From: Gossypium raimondii
Lineage: Eukaryota; Streptophyta; Magnoliopsida; Malvales; Malvaceae
Assembly: GCF_025698545.1 (NCBI RefSeq)
Contig: NC_068575.1
Location: forward strand, 46,199,980-46,263,979
Length of the DNA: 64,000 nucleotides
Reading direction: 5' to 3'
Under the pieces are notes generated by a model. The model saw only the letters and a program-made list of their open reading frames with translations, was not told where the DNA came from and made no database searches. Of this stretch, positions 22,801 to 35,330 are shown one piece after another. How positions within the stretch are numbered: the first letter of the stretch is position 1; the number at the start of each line of letters is the position of its first letter. Made by a program: the position numbers and the translations under genes.

Positions 22801-24814
22801 CTCATTAGCCATTTGCTCATTGTCAGTATTTTGTGCCCCCCACTTTATAGCAATCTTTGCTATGAGACTCTTTTCCCATAATTTCAAGATAGCATTAGCC
22901 AAGCCTTGAAGGTTCCTATTCCTCCCTGCAGCAAGAAGAATAAACCGGTATCAAGAATTCTGAAAATTGCAAACACAAGTGGAACACAAAGCGACTAAGC
23001 ATACCCCAGTATATGTTTTGTTATGCAAGATTTAGATCATCAAATTCTTCATGTTAATACTAATGTTGAATGCAGATTTACCCTTGAAATAATTTCTCAA
23101 TAATTAACAAGCACATTTTTCAGTTAGACTAGAATAGATTACTTCCCTGTCCCTTAGTTACTTAAAATGGTAAGGATACTACATGCATATGCCACAAGCC
23201 TAAAGTACTGCACGTATGCCATGCAAATGTGTGTGTAAGTTCTAGCCGATAAGTTTATAATAGGTAAGGTGGTACCAAGAGCAAAGTGAAAAGGTAAAGG
23301 ATGAGCGAGCTTCCTCAAATTTGTCAACTCCTCATCTGTCAATTTTGGTCTAGTTTTAGGAGGAGAAAGTCTTGTTGGAGGCCTAAAGCCAGGAACCACT
23401 TCTGGAAGCAAGTCAGCATCAACTGGTAATGGCTTTCGCATCCACCAGTCAATAAAGCGAGGTCCTAAACCATCCAATAATCTATCAGTTTCCCTCTCAT
23501 ACAGTGATCCAACTACTGGTTGATTATTCTCATCTCTGTCTTCTCCATTCAAACTTCTCCCCCAAGTACTTGCATTAGATTTTTCTTGAGACATAGTAGT
23601 ATTATTGTCTGAGGCCAAGTTATTGAATACTCTTCGACCATTTGAAGTCAGCCAGTGGTTCTGTCCTCTATAAACAACAAGAACATCTTTCTTGCACCAT
23701 ACAACCAAGCCCCCAGTCTTCATCTGTCATGTAACGATATAACAGTCAGAAACTTCGACAAAGTTAAATCCTGAATGTGTTGATGTTCTAGACCTAACAA
23801 ACAATAATGTTAAATGAATATTTATAATCTTTAACAACAACATCAAAAACAATATAATTTGTATACGAACAGAATAGCATGGAACCTTTCATCACACATT
23901 CCAAATATTATGAAATTGAATTCTATAGTTTAATAATTAGAAGGCCAAATATGAGAGTTCTTAAACGAATTCTACCCTGAAATCATTTGTCTGCATAAAT
24001 TTATTCATAAAAATACAAAAACATGATTAACAATAAACATCCTTGAAACTTCTTATATAAAATGCAAAAGGAAATTAGCAGAAAAACAAACCTCAACAAT
24101 TTCACTTGCTCTATCCATATTTCTACACAAAGGAACACCAAATTTAAGCATAACAAGCTCATTGTTCCTCCAAACCAACCTTATCTCATCAACAACAGCC
24201 TGAGTTACACCAGCTTTCATCACCTTAACCCATTTCCTCATCCTCATAGCCTTTTTTCTCAGTCTCTCAAGCAAATCGTTATCAAGAATAATCTCAGCCT
24301 GTGTCAAAACTTTCTCCTTTTTCATCCTCCTAAACACAACTTTCTCTTCTTCTCTCACCCACGGCATTTTCCTATCAAATTTTTTCACTTCCCCATCACT
24401 TCCAATCTCCTCCAACCAATTCCCGATCTCAAATTCTTCAAATTTCCCAATCTGGTTATCGTCTAAAACTCCATTCCCTTGTAGCTTTTCCACGTCTCTG
24501 ATGATCTTTTTCATCACTTTCTTCCCTCTCACCCCGCTTTCCTTTCCAAACAATGCCTTTTCAGGTGCCTTTGAATTGTTGTTTGAGCTCCTTTTAGTAG
24601 TGGGTTTTAACACTTCATCGGGTTGGAGAAGGAGAGGACCCTTCATCCATGGAGGTGTTGGCATCTTAATGGGGCCATTCCTGTGGGTTTTTGAGACTGA
24701 GAATTTGGAATTTTTGTTGAAAGAGTGATTTCCTTTCTGGGTTTTGGAAGGGTTTTGGGTTGAGTTGAAGGAAGAAGAGAAAGGAATGGGAGATTTTAAG
24801 AGAGTGGTGAACAT
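19831..24814 (-). CDS. CRS1: CRS1-like chloroplast group II intron splicing factor (three CRM domains)
   Basis: Eight exons on the minus strand, all with in-frame GT-AG junctions: 24814-24092, 23723-23276, 22925-22795, 21580-21230, 20965-20809, 20648-20356, 20225-20166, 19872-19831. They encode 734 residues, the usual CRS1 size. The first ATG is at 24814. The N-terminus is rich in Ser, Asn and Lys with few acidic residues, as in a plastid transit peptide, and [10 protein letters not shown] follows. CRM1 (about 170-262) has [20 protein letters not shown] and ends GLVVW...LVVYRG. CRM2 (about 366-463) has [22 protein letters not shown] and [12 protein letters not shown] coiled, charged linker of about 100 residues follows. 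CRM3 (about 575-680) has [22 protein letters not shown] and [29 protein letters not shown] between CRM1 and CRM2 is typical of CRS1. In maize, CRS1 binds and splices the plastid atpF intron. Other CRM proteins (CFM2, CFM3) differ in domain number or linkers. The last two exons, ending SLKFFAYQ... and AKLEEQG, are short and less certain. Confidence 0.9.
22235..22725. repeat. Dispersed repeat 'R', two inverted copies in a CRS1 intron
   Basis: A minus-oriented copy (about 22270-22390, with TTTTTCCATGTATTTGGAGG) faces a plus copy (about 22555-22722, with AACCCTCCAAATAAATAG and CAGACACTCGCATCCAAGTC). The intron between exons 3 and 4 is the longest in the gene because of them. Other copies lie at about 26490-26625, 26850-26990, 27430-27560, 27610-27770, 28215-28325 and 39895-39975. 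Confidence 0.55.
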
Positions 24815-25683
24815 GAGTGGTGGATGGTGATTCAATAACAAGTTAGCAGAACTTGGACAGCTCTGTATTTTGGTTCGTTGGTTCTGTTTTTTTATATCTT
24901 TAGAATTTCAATATATATAAAATAAAATAAAGAGTTAAGGTCACTAAATTATTACTAAACTATTAAAATGTATTTTAATCACTAACCTTCAAAATGTTAC
25001 AAAATGATTACTAAACTATTTAAATGTTATTATTTAAGTGACTGGGCTATTAAAATCATTATTGTATGGCTTATACTAACTGAAAACTCTCTTTTCCTTT
25101 CTCTTCTACAGTTTCTCCCTCTCTAGTACAGTTCATTTTTTTATATAAAACAACTTTAAGCATCATGTGAACCAAAATTCATATAGTTGTTTTCTTCGAT
25201 CTCCAAAATTAATCATCAAATTGACTTGAATCTAAGGTATGTTTTCAACTTAATATGGCATTGACGATTAATATAGTAAAGTGATTATGGTAACACCACA
25301 TTTTAAACAATTTCTATAAAATTTAGTTGATGAATTTTTATTTTTAATTTTAGTGTTTTAGGTGAAAAATCACAACTAAAAGAAAAGTATAAAAAATTTA
25401 AATTATACAATATGTAAATATTGAAGGTTAGAAATTTTAAAATAAAAATTAAATTGACATAATATATTTTTAAATTATCACACAATTAAATTATTAAGTG
25501 ATAATTTTATAATTTTTGATAGATAACTTTTCATAATTTGCGAGGAAAACATGTTTAGTGGTATAGCAGCCCGAATTGAAGATTATATATTTTGTCCAAA
25601 AACCGGCCTGGACAAGCCGAGTTTCAACCCAAACGCCTTGCGGTTCTAATAGTTGGGCATAGCGGAAAGGCAGGAGAGAAGAC
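24815..25683. promoter_or_regulatory. Bidirectional promoter interval with a repeat fragment
   Basis: About 870 bp separate the divergent start codons of CRS1 and the small gene at 25684, so both promoters lie here. 24935-25070 holds repeat text of the kind TTTTAATCACTAACC and ACAAAATGATTACTAAAC, one arm of a foldback family. No individual control site is clear. Confidence 0.45.
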
Positions 25684-27878
25684 ATGGGAAATCAAAAGCA
25701 GGAAGAAGAAGACAATAGAAGAGAAACAGCGATCGCTTCTACCGGTTCTTTGCAACCCAACTTCAAGCCTGTTGGTGTTACTCCTCAACAGCTTTCTAAA
25801 TTCCAAGTAATTTCTTAATATTGATTTTCACATGATTTTGCAGCAACCATTTATCTTTTAGCAGATTGTTTTTTTAATGGAATCGAGATTAGGGGTAGTG
25901 AAATCTTGGGTTTTGTTTATGATTGAAGGAACTGAACCCTAGACACTTCTCATGGATTTAAATTGCAGTGGCACGTTTTCAATCTTTCGAACTTATCTTA
26001 ATTTGTTGCGGGTGCGATGAATTGTATTTCAGTAAATATTGGTAATGAATATCAGTGGCGGAAAGAAGCAAAACCTTGACCATTGTGCCTAATATTACAT
26101 TACGATTGCTATACGAGTCCCCAACCCTTTTACCATCTTTGGCAGATACGTCATGCGTTTTTAGTTCATCTTGATTTCGGGTGTAATAAATGTAAATTTT
26201 GTAGATAGCAATGATAATCCATAAAAAGCAACCATAGAATTGCATTACGATTACTTTTCAAGTCCCTGTAACTTTTTATGGAATTTAGATGATGGGCAGT
26301 GAAATCTTTGGCTTACTTGAGATGATGGCTATATTGCTCTGACTCTTCGTTTTTCTTGTAGATGATGACAGAACTTTGACATTGATAGGCTTTAAAACCT
26401 GTTAATTTGGTATGTTTGTTTAGGAGTTGAATGGACAATGTTGTTTAAAGTTAATATGCTTTGGGATATGTTTGCTTCCTTTTCATGTCCGATACATATC
26501 CAGGATATAACCCTTTAAGAATTTCCTAAATACTTGGAAAAGCTTTTAAAAAGTTAAAACATTCGTATCGAACACTCATCCATACTCGACACTCACACTC
26601 AAATCCGAGTAATCTAGGATAGAAGGATGTCTTCTGGTTTTTGAATGTTCCATTTATTAGTTATCTCTGATATTCTCTTAATCTTTCTTTTCCACTGCAT
26701 AAATTACTTCTAACCACCTGAACATTGCATGTAATAGGAGCTTCACAGGAGGCGTCTACAAATAAAAGCGAAATCAAAGATTCACAAGAAACCAAAAGGT
26801 ACCCGTTGTTGTTTATATCATCCATGTTGCTTGTCTCCATTTTTCTTGGAAGTATTTGTATTCTACACCCATGTTCAATGGATATCTGAACATAGTCTCT
26901 AAGAACCCTGTAAATGCATGGAAAAACTTGAAATTTTTTTGAATATATCTGTTTCAGATCCATACTTGTGTTCGACTGTTCGGTAATCACAAAAATAGTA
27001 TACTATAATCAATAACTTTCTATTGTTGGATTTTTGGTTCATCACCCATAATCTCTTGTTCTATTCGTAGATCAAACCAAAAATTTTCATGCTGAATACC
27101 TGAATAACTCATCATCTGCAATTGTTTCTTCTAATTATAGATCAAGCCAAAAGATTTTGTGCCAAATACATGAATTCTGCATGTTCTCAAGAATCAGATT
27201 CAAACACCAAAGTTGAAGATGAAAGTGTTCCAAACTCAAAGAGCCATAGTGAAGATGATAATCCCTTTACACTACAAGACAATGATGTTGTGCAACTTGC
27301 AACAAAAAAGCGGCAGAAACTGCATTGGGGGTATGTTTCAAACTTTCACCTTAGACTGATCCTTAGCATCAACTCATTCATTAATCAAAAAGCTATGTCA
27401 CCTGGACATTCTTTTTAACTTTCTACTTTCCAAACATGAGTATAGGGGTATGATCCTCCAATTATATGAAAAAACTCAAAGTTGAGCATAGCGTGTTGGA
27501 TGCATATCATATCTGATATTTAGGCCCCGAATCTAGACAACATTGCAGAGAAATATATTCATAAGCAAGAATTGCTGCTCCACCTGATGTGCTTATATCC
27601 TATTTACCTTACCTGAATTATTTTTCAAAAATACTCGCGTTTGACGCTGCATCCAATATTTATTCAGATATGGATATGAATATAGAGATATGATCAAATA
27701 TATAAAAAAATGTAAATTAAGTACACTCGTGTCAGACATATGTCCATATCAAAAATTCATTCTTGAGTACGGATAACATAACTCCATTTGACATATTGTC
27801 TAGTATATTAACAATATGTTATGGTTTGTTCACAGGCTTGATACAAAGGAAAGATGGGAAAGGAAAGCCAACATGTAG
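25684..27878 (+). CDS. Small plant protein of unknown function with an LHWGLDTKERWERKANM tail
   Basis: Four exons in one frame with GT-AG introns: 25684-25806, 26738-26798, 27141-27330, 27836-27878, giving 138 residues. The N-terminus MGNQKQEEEDNRR is charged, and NFKPVGVTPQQLSKFQ follows. Exon 2 is strongly basic (ELHRRRLQIKAKSKIHKKPK), resembling a nuclear-localisation or nucleic-acid-binding patch. Exon 3 is acidic and Ser-rich. The last residues, LHWGLDTKERWERKANM, look like a conserved anchor; I recall similar tails in uncharacterised plant proteins but cannot name a family. No membrane segment or signal peptide is visible. It sits head to head with CRS1. An exon-like second copy of the exon 3 start lies 70 bp upstream at 27071. 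Function unknown. Confidence 0.75.
26490..26990. repeat. Dispersed repeat 'R', two copies around exon 2
   Basis: Copies at about 26490-26625 (CGAACACTCATCCATACTCG, then AATCCGAGTAATCTAGG) and 26850-26990 (AAGAACCCTGTAAATGCATG, then TGTTCGACTGTTCGGTAATC) flank exon 2 of the small gene. Confidence 0.5.
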
Positions 27879-28330
27879 ATTTATTTCTGAAGAAAGTACA
27901 GCTTCTTTGAGTAATTATTGTTGCGACTCTTATTTCCTTTTCGGATTACGGCACCTCTGAGGCATATGCTAGTTGTGCATCCGAAAATTCTTAATTTGAT
28001 GAATGTAAATAGCGCTAGGACTATGAAACAAAGGATAACGTAACACAAGTAAATCCTTTTATTCTAACTCAAGTAAAAGGTTAAAATCAAACTAGAAATA
28101 TATCAAGTCTAATTTCAGAATGAATCAACCATCTCAAGATTTGAACGTGTTTTCTTGATTATTGAAAAGTTGCTACAATGTGTATTATATTGCTTAAAAT
28201 TGCAAGGAGCAGCAACCTTCAAAATATAGAGATATAACCTTTCAAGAATTTTCCAACTACATAAAAAAAATACTTCAAAATGGAACATTTACATACTCAT
28301 ATCCAACATTTCTGAAATCAAGTGCTGAAA
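27430..28330. repeat. Dispersed repeat 'R', three degenerate copies
   Basis: Copies at about 27430-27560, 27610-27770 and 28215-28325 share phrases like GATATGATCCTCCAA, ATGAAAAAACT and GTGTCAGACATATGTCC. Two lie in the last intron of the small gene. One lies between it and the transporter. Confidence 0.45.
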
Positions 28331-28764
28331 TGAGATTAAAAGGGATGAAAATTTTACAAAGCAGGAAAATTAATCTCGACAACTTCTTGGAAATGACGAT
28401 TTCTTGGAGGAAACTAAATAACATATGCTTGCATCTGAATTCAATTTATTTATATAATCAACCTTACGAGGTAAAGTCCAACAGGTTTCCCATTCTCTTA
28501 TTCCCAAGTCAATACCACTTTTTGTAAAACAAAACCATAAGCTTGCATATTCTTATTACTGAGAGACCAAACCAAGAAAAATCCTGTTCCTAAATCTCAG
28601 ACAGCTTCTACCAAGCGCTAGAAGCCTAGAACACCAATGCAGGTTACTATCAGAGCGTACCCAAAGATCTGTGGAAAAAAAGTCTTACCAAGATAACGGA
28701 AACAATCCATGTGACTGCACTTCATGGGATGAACATTAACAAGTCGCGGAGATTATTCTCTGAA

Positions 28765-31700
28765 TCAAGTTGTCGGATTAAGAGCAAGCTCAATTTCTTC
28801 CAATGATCTCCCCTTAGTTTCTACAACATTACCAGCCATAAACAAGACAGCAAGAAGACAGACGGCGGCGAATACCAAATACACTACACTGATTCCAAAC
28901 TTGTCCACAACACTCAGGAAATACAGGCCGATGACAAAGTTTGATATCTGTTACAGCAGAAAATAAAAAAAAGGTTCCAACATGAAAGCGAGAAATACCC
29001 AATTGAAAGATGAATGCAGCCATAACATCAAGAATACTAGATAAAATCGGCAAAAAATTTCATATCATGTTCTTTTAAAGGAAATCTATGCAATGGAGAA
29101 AGTCATATTTAGAAAGAACCATTGTCACATTATGATTATCGTCTCATATCAAAGTATCTATATGTGAATTTGCTTGCAGGGATATACATGCCAATGTACA
29201 TATGTATCAAAATGTTTGGGCCAATTTTTTATCGCAACTTACCCAATGCATGCAAAGCGATAAAGCCACTGCTTTTGCTCTAATTCTGGAAGCAAATATT
29301 TCCGGAAGAAGAAGAGCAGGCACAGGACCAGCGCCAAGTGAAAACGATAAGACATAACTGTGTAAAAGAAAAGGAAGCCAGCTTTAATTCTCGCTGGTCA
29401 TTTGGAGGCAACAATGATTGGAGGTATCAAAACAATTAGAAGCTTTGAGGAGATTCATTAATTGCAAGAAAAGGTGTTAACTCACAGAACAGTCCCAACA
29501 ACGGCTAGAATGCCAGAGTAGGGGGCAAGAACCTTCCAAGTGAATGACAATGAAAGCAGCAACATTGAAGCACCCTTCACAAGCCAAATGGAAACCGAAG
29601 AACATGACAAGGAAAAAAGAAAAGATTTGTTAGTTATAAGAGAATCTGATGAGAAAACCATGCATCATATCATTTTGTAATTGTGAGCTTCACATTTCAT
29701 CTCAACCAAATTAATATCCCCATCATGTTTTAAACTTTAATGCCATCAATATTGGCAGAAACAACATCAATAATAACAACACTGTGTGCTAGGATCTCTA
29801 GCCCAAAACTTGATTACATCAAGGTAAAATTAATTGCAGTTTAAGAAACTTGGTTATAATGTAGAAGAAAAAGAACCATAAGCAATTTAAGAGTTTAACA
29901 ATAGAACCCATACTCTCCGATTTGAAAGAATGAACCTTTACAAAAAAATGAAAAGCCTACCATTCCAGAAAAACTTGTGATTAGAAGACTTTTCCTTCCT
30001 TGTCTGTCCATCAGAGAGGATGCAATAACTGTGCCTGCAAGAATTTCACATGTCCAGATATGTTTTAAATAGAGGTGTCAAACATGGGTACTTCAAGAGA
30101 ATAAAGAGTCGAAGTGACATACATTAAATGTCCTACATGAACGTCGGTCCCCCCTCCCCCAAAGAACATATGCTTTTTAAAATGTTAAAAGACTTACCAA
30201 AGACATTTGATGCACCAACAAGAGCACTTGCGGCAACATCAGATGCAATTCCAGCACTACGAAAGACAGCTGTAGAATAATAAACTACAGCATTTATCCC
30301 AGCAAACTGTTGGAAGAAGAAAAGTGCAGCGCCAACACTCACAACTGCAGCAGGAAATAAAGTTGAGAATGAAAATTACCATGATAAAATAGAAAGTATA
30401 TGAGCTGTGATTCAATAACCAGAAGAAATCCATACTATTTCAATTTAAGAAGACATAAGGTTCAAATAAAAGGAATTATATTACCTCCTCAGCCCTTATC
30501 ACGGCATTAAGACAACACTACGGTAGGACAAGGAAGGTGGTGATGATGATTAAACAGAACCTAAGCCCATTAAGGCATTAAGACAAAACTATGGTAAGGC
30601 AAGGAAAGTGGTGATGGTGATTGAACAAAATCTATTATTTTTCAATAAAGTTTTAAACAAAACCCAAGCCTTAACATTAATTATTCATCATCATTCAGTA
30701 ACCAAAAAGAACTAGATTGACTGGTGCTGTAACAACTCTTCAGAAACAAAGAGTATACTAATTGCCAGTATGTTTTGAGAACATAGACCCTTCAAGTTCA
30801 TTTTTTATGTGCTACAATATTTTTAAAATGAAATACTATAATTTTCAGAGATTACCATCTGATCCTACTGGTAGTGTCCATTAGCAATACTATTAGGGAC
30901 ATAGTTATCTATGGGCCTTATAGCACTACAAATATTCGATATTCAGTTACAGTTAGCTTTCAATATTCACGCATACCTTTCCAGTATCGCTTACTAAATA
31001 GATCAATCCATCCTGCCTCTGGTTCTGTAGAACCCTGACCTGCAGTCCTTAACTCATACATAACCTCAGGAACTCTTTCTTTCCCATATAGTGTTCCTAT
31101 AGATTTTTCTGCTTCAGAAATTTTCCCTTGCTGCAAAGTTGATGTATTTAATCAATAATAGTCGATATTATAAAAATATATATAGATATCAATGTGAGAT
31201 GAACAAAATTCTAAAATAGACTGAATAGCCCAATAAGAAACCTGGAACAGCCACCGAGGACTTTCTGGGGAATATGTCATTCCTAGAGCCAATAAAATTG
31301 AAGGGATAACAGCAAGACCAAACATTCCCCTCCACCTATAGGAAAATAACTAAAAAAGATCAAAACAGTTATGGTAAATGCTTAAGCAGACACAAATTTT
31401 AATTGCAAAAGAAATCCAATGCACATAATACATAAAATTAATGCATATAGTGATGAAGGCATTACGTTGACCTATTAACTCAACCTCATGAAGACAGAAA
31501 CAGATAGAAAATAAAGATTGATCGGAAAGAATATGAAAAAACTAGACATTCCAACTAGTAGGATGGAGCTTTCTTTTATTACAACTTTTTTGGGGAAGGG
31601 GGATTTGGGCCAAGCAGTTTTGAGGTATGCATACAAATGCTCAGGGTCGCACAACTATTATGGTATAATGACAGTAAATGATGGAAGACGAAGAAGCCTA

Positions 31701-34700
31701 ATCCCACACCATAGACCACATGAATCATATTACACCATTGTGTTTTTTTTTTCCTTTTACCAGATTACCAAAAGAAATATTACTTTTTATCCTTTCCACC
31801 CATGACTTATTGGTCAGGCATCATGCCTTTGCACCAACAAAACGTACGAAGGAAACAAATTTAATATATATATACATATATATATAAATGCAGCAAAGCA
31901 AGTAAATCCTCCATAATTTTCCATCAACAGGTGCAAATGATAGGGAGAAAGGTATTCAAGACTAGAAAGGGAAAATTTACAACCAAATATGGTTATGTAA
32001 AAGAAAGAACTTTCAAGTGTCTCTGCATTTGTACCAAATTGAAGCACGGATTTTAGACACTTCACTAAAATTCTTAATAAAAGTTAGAAGAGGCAATCTC
32101 TCAGGATGCACATGATATTGCATGCTCAGCAGTTTTTAGACATATAGTGAAAGAAACAATTTAACATAGCAAATGCCAAATGACGATATGTTCATAGCAA
32201 ACATGTTATAGAAGTGCTAGGATAATATACCATACTGGGCTCCGTGATAAAGGTAATCCAGCCACCAATGCTGCAAGAATCCCAATACATATAAAAAGTT
32301 GGTTTACAGATCCAAGTGCACCACGGATATCAGTTGGTGAGATCTGACAAATAGAAAGAATGTAAGCAGCTGTTTCCAGAAAGCTAGAAAATCAAAGCAA
32401 TTAAGCAAACAATAAAGATCAGAAAATGTTACCTCAGATATGTAAAGTGGCACAATAGCAGATGTTATACCAATACCTATACCAGCCAGTAAGCGGCCAA
32501 TTATCATAGTCTGGACATTCTGTGCTATAGCACTGAACATTCACGTCATTTTGAAATATTAGTTTGCAGCAAAGTTGTGAGAGTTAAGAAGCTAATAGTT
32601 AATGAAATGACACGAACGTAAGAACTGCTCCAATGATTAGTGGAATGGCATCTAATTGAAAAGTCCTTGTCCGGCCAAACTTATCTGCCAGTGCTCCTCC
32701 AGTAAATGAACCAACTGCAGCAGCAGCAAGGAGGGTGCTGACAACCCATCCTATCCAAATTAACGTAACAGCATTATATGCTAGTTGGTCATTACAAAAG
32801 TTGGACAACTTAAAGAGTAGGCATATAATCAAAATAATCAAAAGTGAAAAGAAGAGGGAAAAACAGCAAGCCAACAACTTGTGACATTGCATGAATGATT
32901 ACATGTGAAGCCACTTCACTGTTATAAACAAAGGACACCAGAAGAGATGGATGGAATGCGTTAGTTGAATGACCTTTATTTCACTTAAATTTCACTAAAT
33001 GATCTTCGGCACTAAATGTGCTATGGGAATTTGACTTATCAGACACCAGAATACACACGTAAAATATTTCAGGAAAAAAAAAAACAACCAACAACAACAA
33101 AGAAATGTAACGGAAAAGAAAGCAGAGATTGAAGCATGGTAACTAAAGATCATGATGCATGCCTTGCATGACAGCATTTTGAGCAATTCCCAGATCCTTA
33201 GATAGATAATCAAGAGCACCATTTACCACCCTGTAGAAAGAAAAACAAAGGGGCAAGATTACACAAGTGTAGCATTATCAAAAGCCATGCACAAATCCAC
33301 AAACATATAAGCATAAAAAATGTAGCGGGCCACCTGCCAAAATATTGATTATGAATTCTTTGCTTAAATTCCAGTACAAGTATTATTTTCTAGAATATAA
33401 CCAATGGAAGGAGTCAACTGCAGTGTTCAAATATTTACAAAATACTGGAACATTCACAACCATCCATCATTGCAGGCACCACAGAGTTTTTGGGACTCGC
33501 ATAAATAAACCATAATCAACCTCTGTGAAGCTTTGATATTACTGGAGAGCATACTATATGTCTCCACAGCACAGATTGCTGAAGTATATCACTTAGATGC
33601 TAACAACAGTAAAATGACAAGTTTAGAACCCAAAAGAAAAAAGAGGATGTTCCTTCTCAATTTAACTGGAACATACCCTAGATGGTAACCAAATAATATA
33701 GCTCCCAAGCAAGCAACGCCAACAAATGGTAAAACCGTCCCAGTAGATGTCTCATGAGGGTTGATTGGTGCCAAATCCTCAACATCTCCACCTGCAGTTT
33801 AGTGTTCCATTTGACATTTGTACAGATGCAGAGAAGCAATTGTAAAGACTAACTTCTTTTGCAATTATTATAAAGAGTCTCAGATGCATAGAAAATGACC
33901 CATGCATGGGAGATAAATTTTAATAGGAAGTACAGTACGTCTTCTTCCAACAACAGACAAACACGCCAGTTAATCATATCTAGCAGGAAGCATCTAACTA
34001 GTATACATCCATCAATACCAACATAACCAAGCACAGATTAATGTATTTTAGTGGAAAGAATAGCTTTGGACATAAGAACAAGTCAGTTAATACATCTGCA
34101 AGATAAAAAAATCTAACTAGCTATCCCCTACAGGCCTACACCATCTTCATGGTGCTATAGAAAATATATGGCCACCTCCAACCTCATGAAATAAAAATTT
34201 GTACGATTTACTCATCACCAGCAAAAGAAACAAAATTCACTTTGGCTTTGCTTTGGCCATTGTTTTTGCGACTTCAATTTTATGTTCCGAATCACCAAGC
34301 ACTTTTTGATGCAAAACAAAGTTATACTCCAAAAATGTCAAAGTTAAAATTTGGCTAAATACTCAAAGGGGAGCCAAACCTTTTAGGGGTTGCTCAAATA
34401 AGGACCAAACTTGCGTCCAAAGTTCATTTTTCATATGCATAAAATATTTTGAATATGTGATTAATAACATTTTTTAAAATGTGGGGAATTCTCGGGAGCA
34501 AATTAGAATATTCTAAATATGTGATTAATAACATTATAAAAAAGAGAGAAAGAAACCTGAAGCTTGAGCTTTGACAGATCGAAATTTGATCAAAGAGCGA
34601 GCGACGGTTTCAACATTATCTCTAGCACGTGCGAGCTCAGCTCCCATTGAAACGGCACCAGAGGTTAAACCACTGCAAATAGAACCCCTTCGGATGCAAA

Positions 34701-34815
34701 GATTACGAGTCAAAGTTGACTTCCTTTCCTTAAATTCACGAAAACAAGGCAGATCTCTCCGTTTTGAAATCTTAACCTCTAAATTTCCTTTGATTAAATG
34801 TGTTGATGCCTGCAT
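28765..34815 (-). CDS. pGlcT: Plastidic glucose transporter (pGlcT type, MFS sugar porter)
   Basis: Thirteen exons on the minus strand: 34815-34557, 33791-33677, 33230-33163, 32750-32618, 32532-32433, 32343-32231, 31335-31242, 31130-30977, 30344-30198, 30034-29961, 29574-29486, 29357-29243, 28947-28765. They give 547 residues, the usual pGlcT length. Exon 1 is a basic, Ser-rich plastid transit peptide. Exon 2 starts the first helix ([21 protein letters not shown]). Sugar-porter marks follow in order: DKFGRTRTF (loop 2-3), [20 protein letters not shown] (loop 6), [15 protein letters not shown] (helix 7), DRQGRKSLL (loop 8-9), PALLLPEIF (helix 10) and [11 protein letters not shown] near the C-terminus. 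It should sit in the inner plastid envelope and export glucose from starch breakdown. All introns are GT-AG except the third, which has a GC donor (33162-33161). The gene is convergent with the small gene at 25684. Confidence 0.94.
30503..30634. repeat. Tandem duplication in a pGlcT intron
   Basis: A unit of about 71 bp (30503-30573, then 30574-30634 and a little beyond) is repeated. It contains GGCATTAAGACAA, GGTAGGACAAGGAA and GTGGTGATG. Intronic and non-coding. Confidence 0.7.
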
Positions 34816-35330
34816 TCTGAATTAGCTAATTCACCAAACGATAAAGACTGTTCAACCGACAAGTAAAAAACAGTCCGAAAAGGCGAAAAGGAAGAGCATT
34901 AAATCCAGAAATAAATATAAAAAAAAACCGAATAAGTGAGAAATGAGGATGAGATTTACCGAATCCAAAGATGAGCCAGTTTCTGAGTTCTGTTTGGATG
35001 GTGGAATTCTGATGGAAACCCTCGGAAAAATCCGTCGAACAAATTTGGTGGAAAATTCAATTGATTATTATTCTCTTTCTTTTACTTTTCATTTTTTTCC
35101 TTTCCATTTCTAGAAAGCTAAATTAATTTGAATTTATATTCCAGAGAATCGAAGTGTAAAAATTGAAGAAAAGAAAAAAATGCAGATGGAAACTGAGTTC
35201 AGTGGATGTTTGTTTGTTTCCATTGAACTGTGATTACGTGGCAGGGATTTTGGATTTAGATTTTCAGTTGCGTTGGCGACGGCTTTGGCGCACGTGGGGC
35301 CCCTTCCTTCGGTGACCGTCTATGTATTTT
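34816..35330 (-). promoter_or_regulatory. pGlcT 5' leader and promoter, with G-box and ABRE-like sites
   Basis: On the minus strand a donor-like site near 34970 (CGGTAAATC) and the flat stretch to 34826 suggest an intron in the 5' UTR. Further upstream are CACGTG next to GGGCCC (35291-35303) and ACGTGGC (35236-35242), both known plant light- or ABA-linked motifs. Motif presence alone is weak evidence of use. Confidence 0.45.

Noticed and set aside
24815-24841. Nine extra N-terminal residues for CRS1
   Set aside because: They would start at a TTG codon. The first ATG is at 24814.
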